This document shows, one piece after another, positions 63,427 to 64,000 of a stretch of DNA of 64,000 nt; within the stretch, counting starts at the first letter, position 1, and every line of letters starts with the position of its first letter. Under the pieces are notes generated by a model. That model did not search any database and was not told where the DNA came from. It was given only the letters and a program-made list of their open reading frames with translations. The DNA is from Candidatus Albibeggiatoa sp. nov. NOAA. GTDB taxonomy: Bacteria > Pseudomonadota > Gammaproteobacteria > Beggiatoales > Beggiatoaceae. The DNA lies in assembly GCA_025800385.1 (NCBI GenBank), contig JAOXRS010000173.1, positions 161,350-225,349 of the forward strand, in the 5' to 3' direction. Made by a program: the position numbers and the translations under genes.

Positions 63427-64000
63427 ATGAATTTAGTACAAAGCATAAAAAAAGCTTTAGGCGTTGCGGTTGTTGTAGCTGGTGTTGGTATCGCTTCTCA
63501 AGCTAGCGCGTACTATGGCATGTCTGGTATGCAGGGTATGTCTGGTATGTACGGCATGGGCGGAATGTCTGGCATGTACGGTATGTATCCAATGAGTGGT
63601 ATGTACGGCATGGGTGGAATGTCTGGCATGTACGGTATGTACCCAATGAGTGGTATGTACGGCATGGGCGGTATGTATGGCATGAATCCTAGCATGTATG
63701 GTATGGGCGGAATGTCTGGCATGTACGGCATGTACCCAATGAGCGGTATGTACGGCATGGGCGGAATGTCTGGCATGTACGGTATGTACCCAATGAGCGG
63801 TATGTATGGCATGGGCGGCATGTCAGGTATGTACGGTATGGGTGGAATGAGCGGCATGTATGGCATGTACCCAATGAGTGGTATGTCTGGCATGTACGGC
63901 ATGTACCCAATGAGCGGTATGTATGGCATGGGCGGCATGTCAGGTATGTACGGCATGGGTGGAATGAGCGGCATGTATGGTATGTACCCAATGAGTGGTA
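63427..64000 (+). CDS. Second secreted Gly-Met-X repeat protein, 5' part
   Basis: Open from the ATG at 63427 to the window edge (191 codons seen). AGGAGG lies 8 bases before the start. Signal peptide MNLVQSIKKALGVAVVVAGV...ASQASA, cut near residue 28. The mature part consists of Gly-Met-X triplets in longer units such as MYGMGGMSGMYGMYPMSG, with one variant NPSMYGM. It is richer in Tyr and Pro than its upstream neighbour and lacks its pure MSG array. The signal peptide differs from that of the neighbour, so the two are not a recent whole-gene duplication. Confidence 0.85.
   Translation, partial: MNLVQSIKKALGVAVVVAGVGIASQASAYYGMSGMQGMSGMYGMGGMSGMYGMYPMSGMYGMGGMSGMYGMYPMSGMYGMGGMYGMNPSMYGMGGMSGMYGMYPMSGMYGMGGMSGMYGMYPMSGMYGMGGMSGMYGMGGMSGMYGMYPMSGMSGMYGMYPMSGMYGMGGMSGMYGMGGMSGMYGMYPMSG

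Noticed and set aside
62436..63991. Antisense frames rich in Met-Pro-x and His/Cys-x across the Gly-Met genes
   Set aside because: Reverse reading of the triplet repeat; no ribosome sites, and the sense frames have proper signal peptides.

Overview
The window reads as chromosomal DNA of an AT-rich gammaproteobacterium. Evidence includes RpoH with its RpoH box, the gammaproteobacterial tRNA order Gly(GCC)-Cys(GCA)-Leu(TAA), ProQ, AvtA, DapE, RsmD, a GspA/ExeA-type ATPase and a type IV pilin. A DUF928 protein, many STAND/WD40/LRR signalling proteins, a two-subunit cytosolic-type NiFe hydrogenase, malyl-CoA lyase and secreted low-complexity repeat proteins make a filamentous sulfur oxidiser of the Beggiatoa/Thiothrix kind my best guess. 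That taxonomic guess is inference and was not checked by any search. No rRNA, insertion sequence, prophage or CRISPR array was seen.

Layout. 1-5.1 kb: the 3' part of a TonB receptor, a LexA-like S24 protein, an AEC carrier and a J-like/TM/WD40 protein. 5.1-10.9 kb (minus strand): ppdK, mreD and an unlisted 57-residue membrane protein, then dapE and a glycosyltransferase. 11-16.8 kb: a pilin gene behind 0.9 kb of AT-rich DNA, a membrane-anchored hypothetical, a secreted (SRGV)26/DUF928 protein, uppP and vanZ-like. 16.8-29.1 kb: glgP, malyl-CoA lyase, HAD, amgK-like, rpoH with a CIRCE operator in its leader, gspA/rsmD, three tRNAs with a strong promoter, an LprI-like protein and tpiA-secG. 29.5-35.7 kb: macro domain + SDR, a CLC channel, a CNNM/HlyC protein and a SulP transporter.

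35.8-43.6 kb is the accessory region. It holds a decayed HTH antitoxin remnant, a 5'-truncated nSTAND1 gene, and a very AT-rich co-directional cassette. The cassette consists of a short truncated paralogue, a 325-residue alpha/beta protein, a 1177-residue nSTAND1-TM-WD40 protein, a small two-TM protein and an LRR-TM protein. It looks like a membrane-attached conflict or signalling system and is the best candidate for something undescribed.

43.6-54.8 kb: a glycine-zipper lipoprotein, glgB, a ProQ-family gene followed by a second gene that repeats its C-terminal domain, tsaD with a PP2C-like and a Tat-leader protein, a GT4 sugar-phosphate transferase, and the hydrogenase pair. 55-64 kb: periplasmic Cache and LamG proteins, a HupH-domain hydrogenase accessory protein, avtA, rph and a PhnD-like binding protein. 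The window ends with two adjacent secreted proteins in which almost every third residue is methionine (Gly-Met-X repeats); the second runs off the end.
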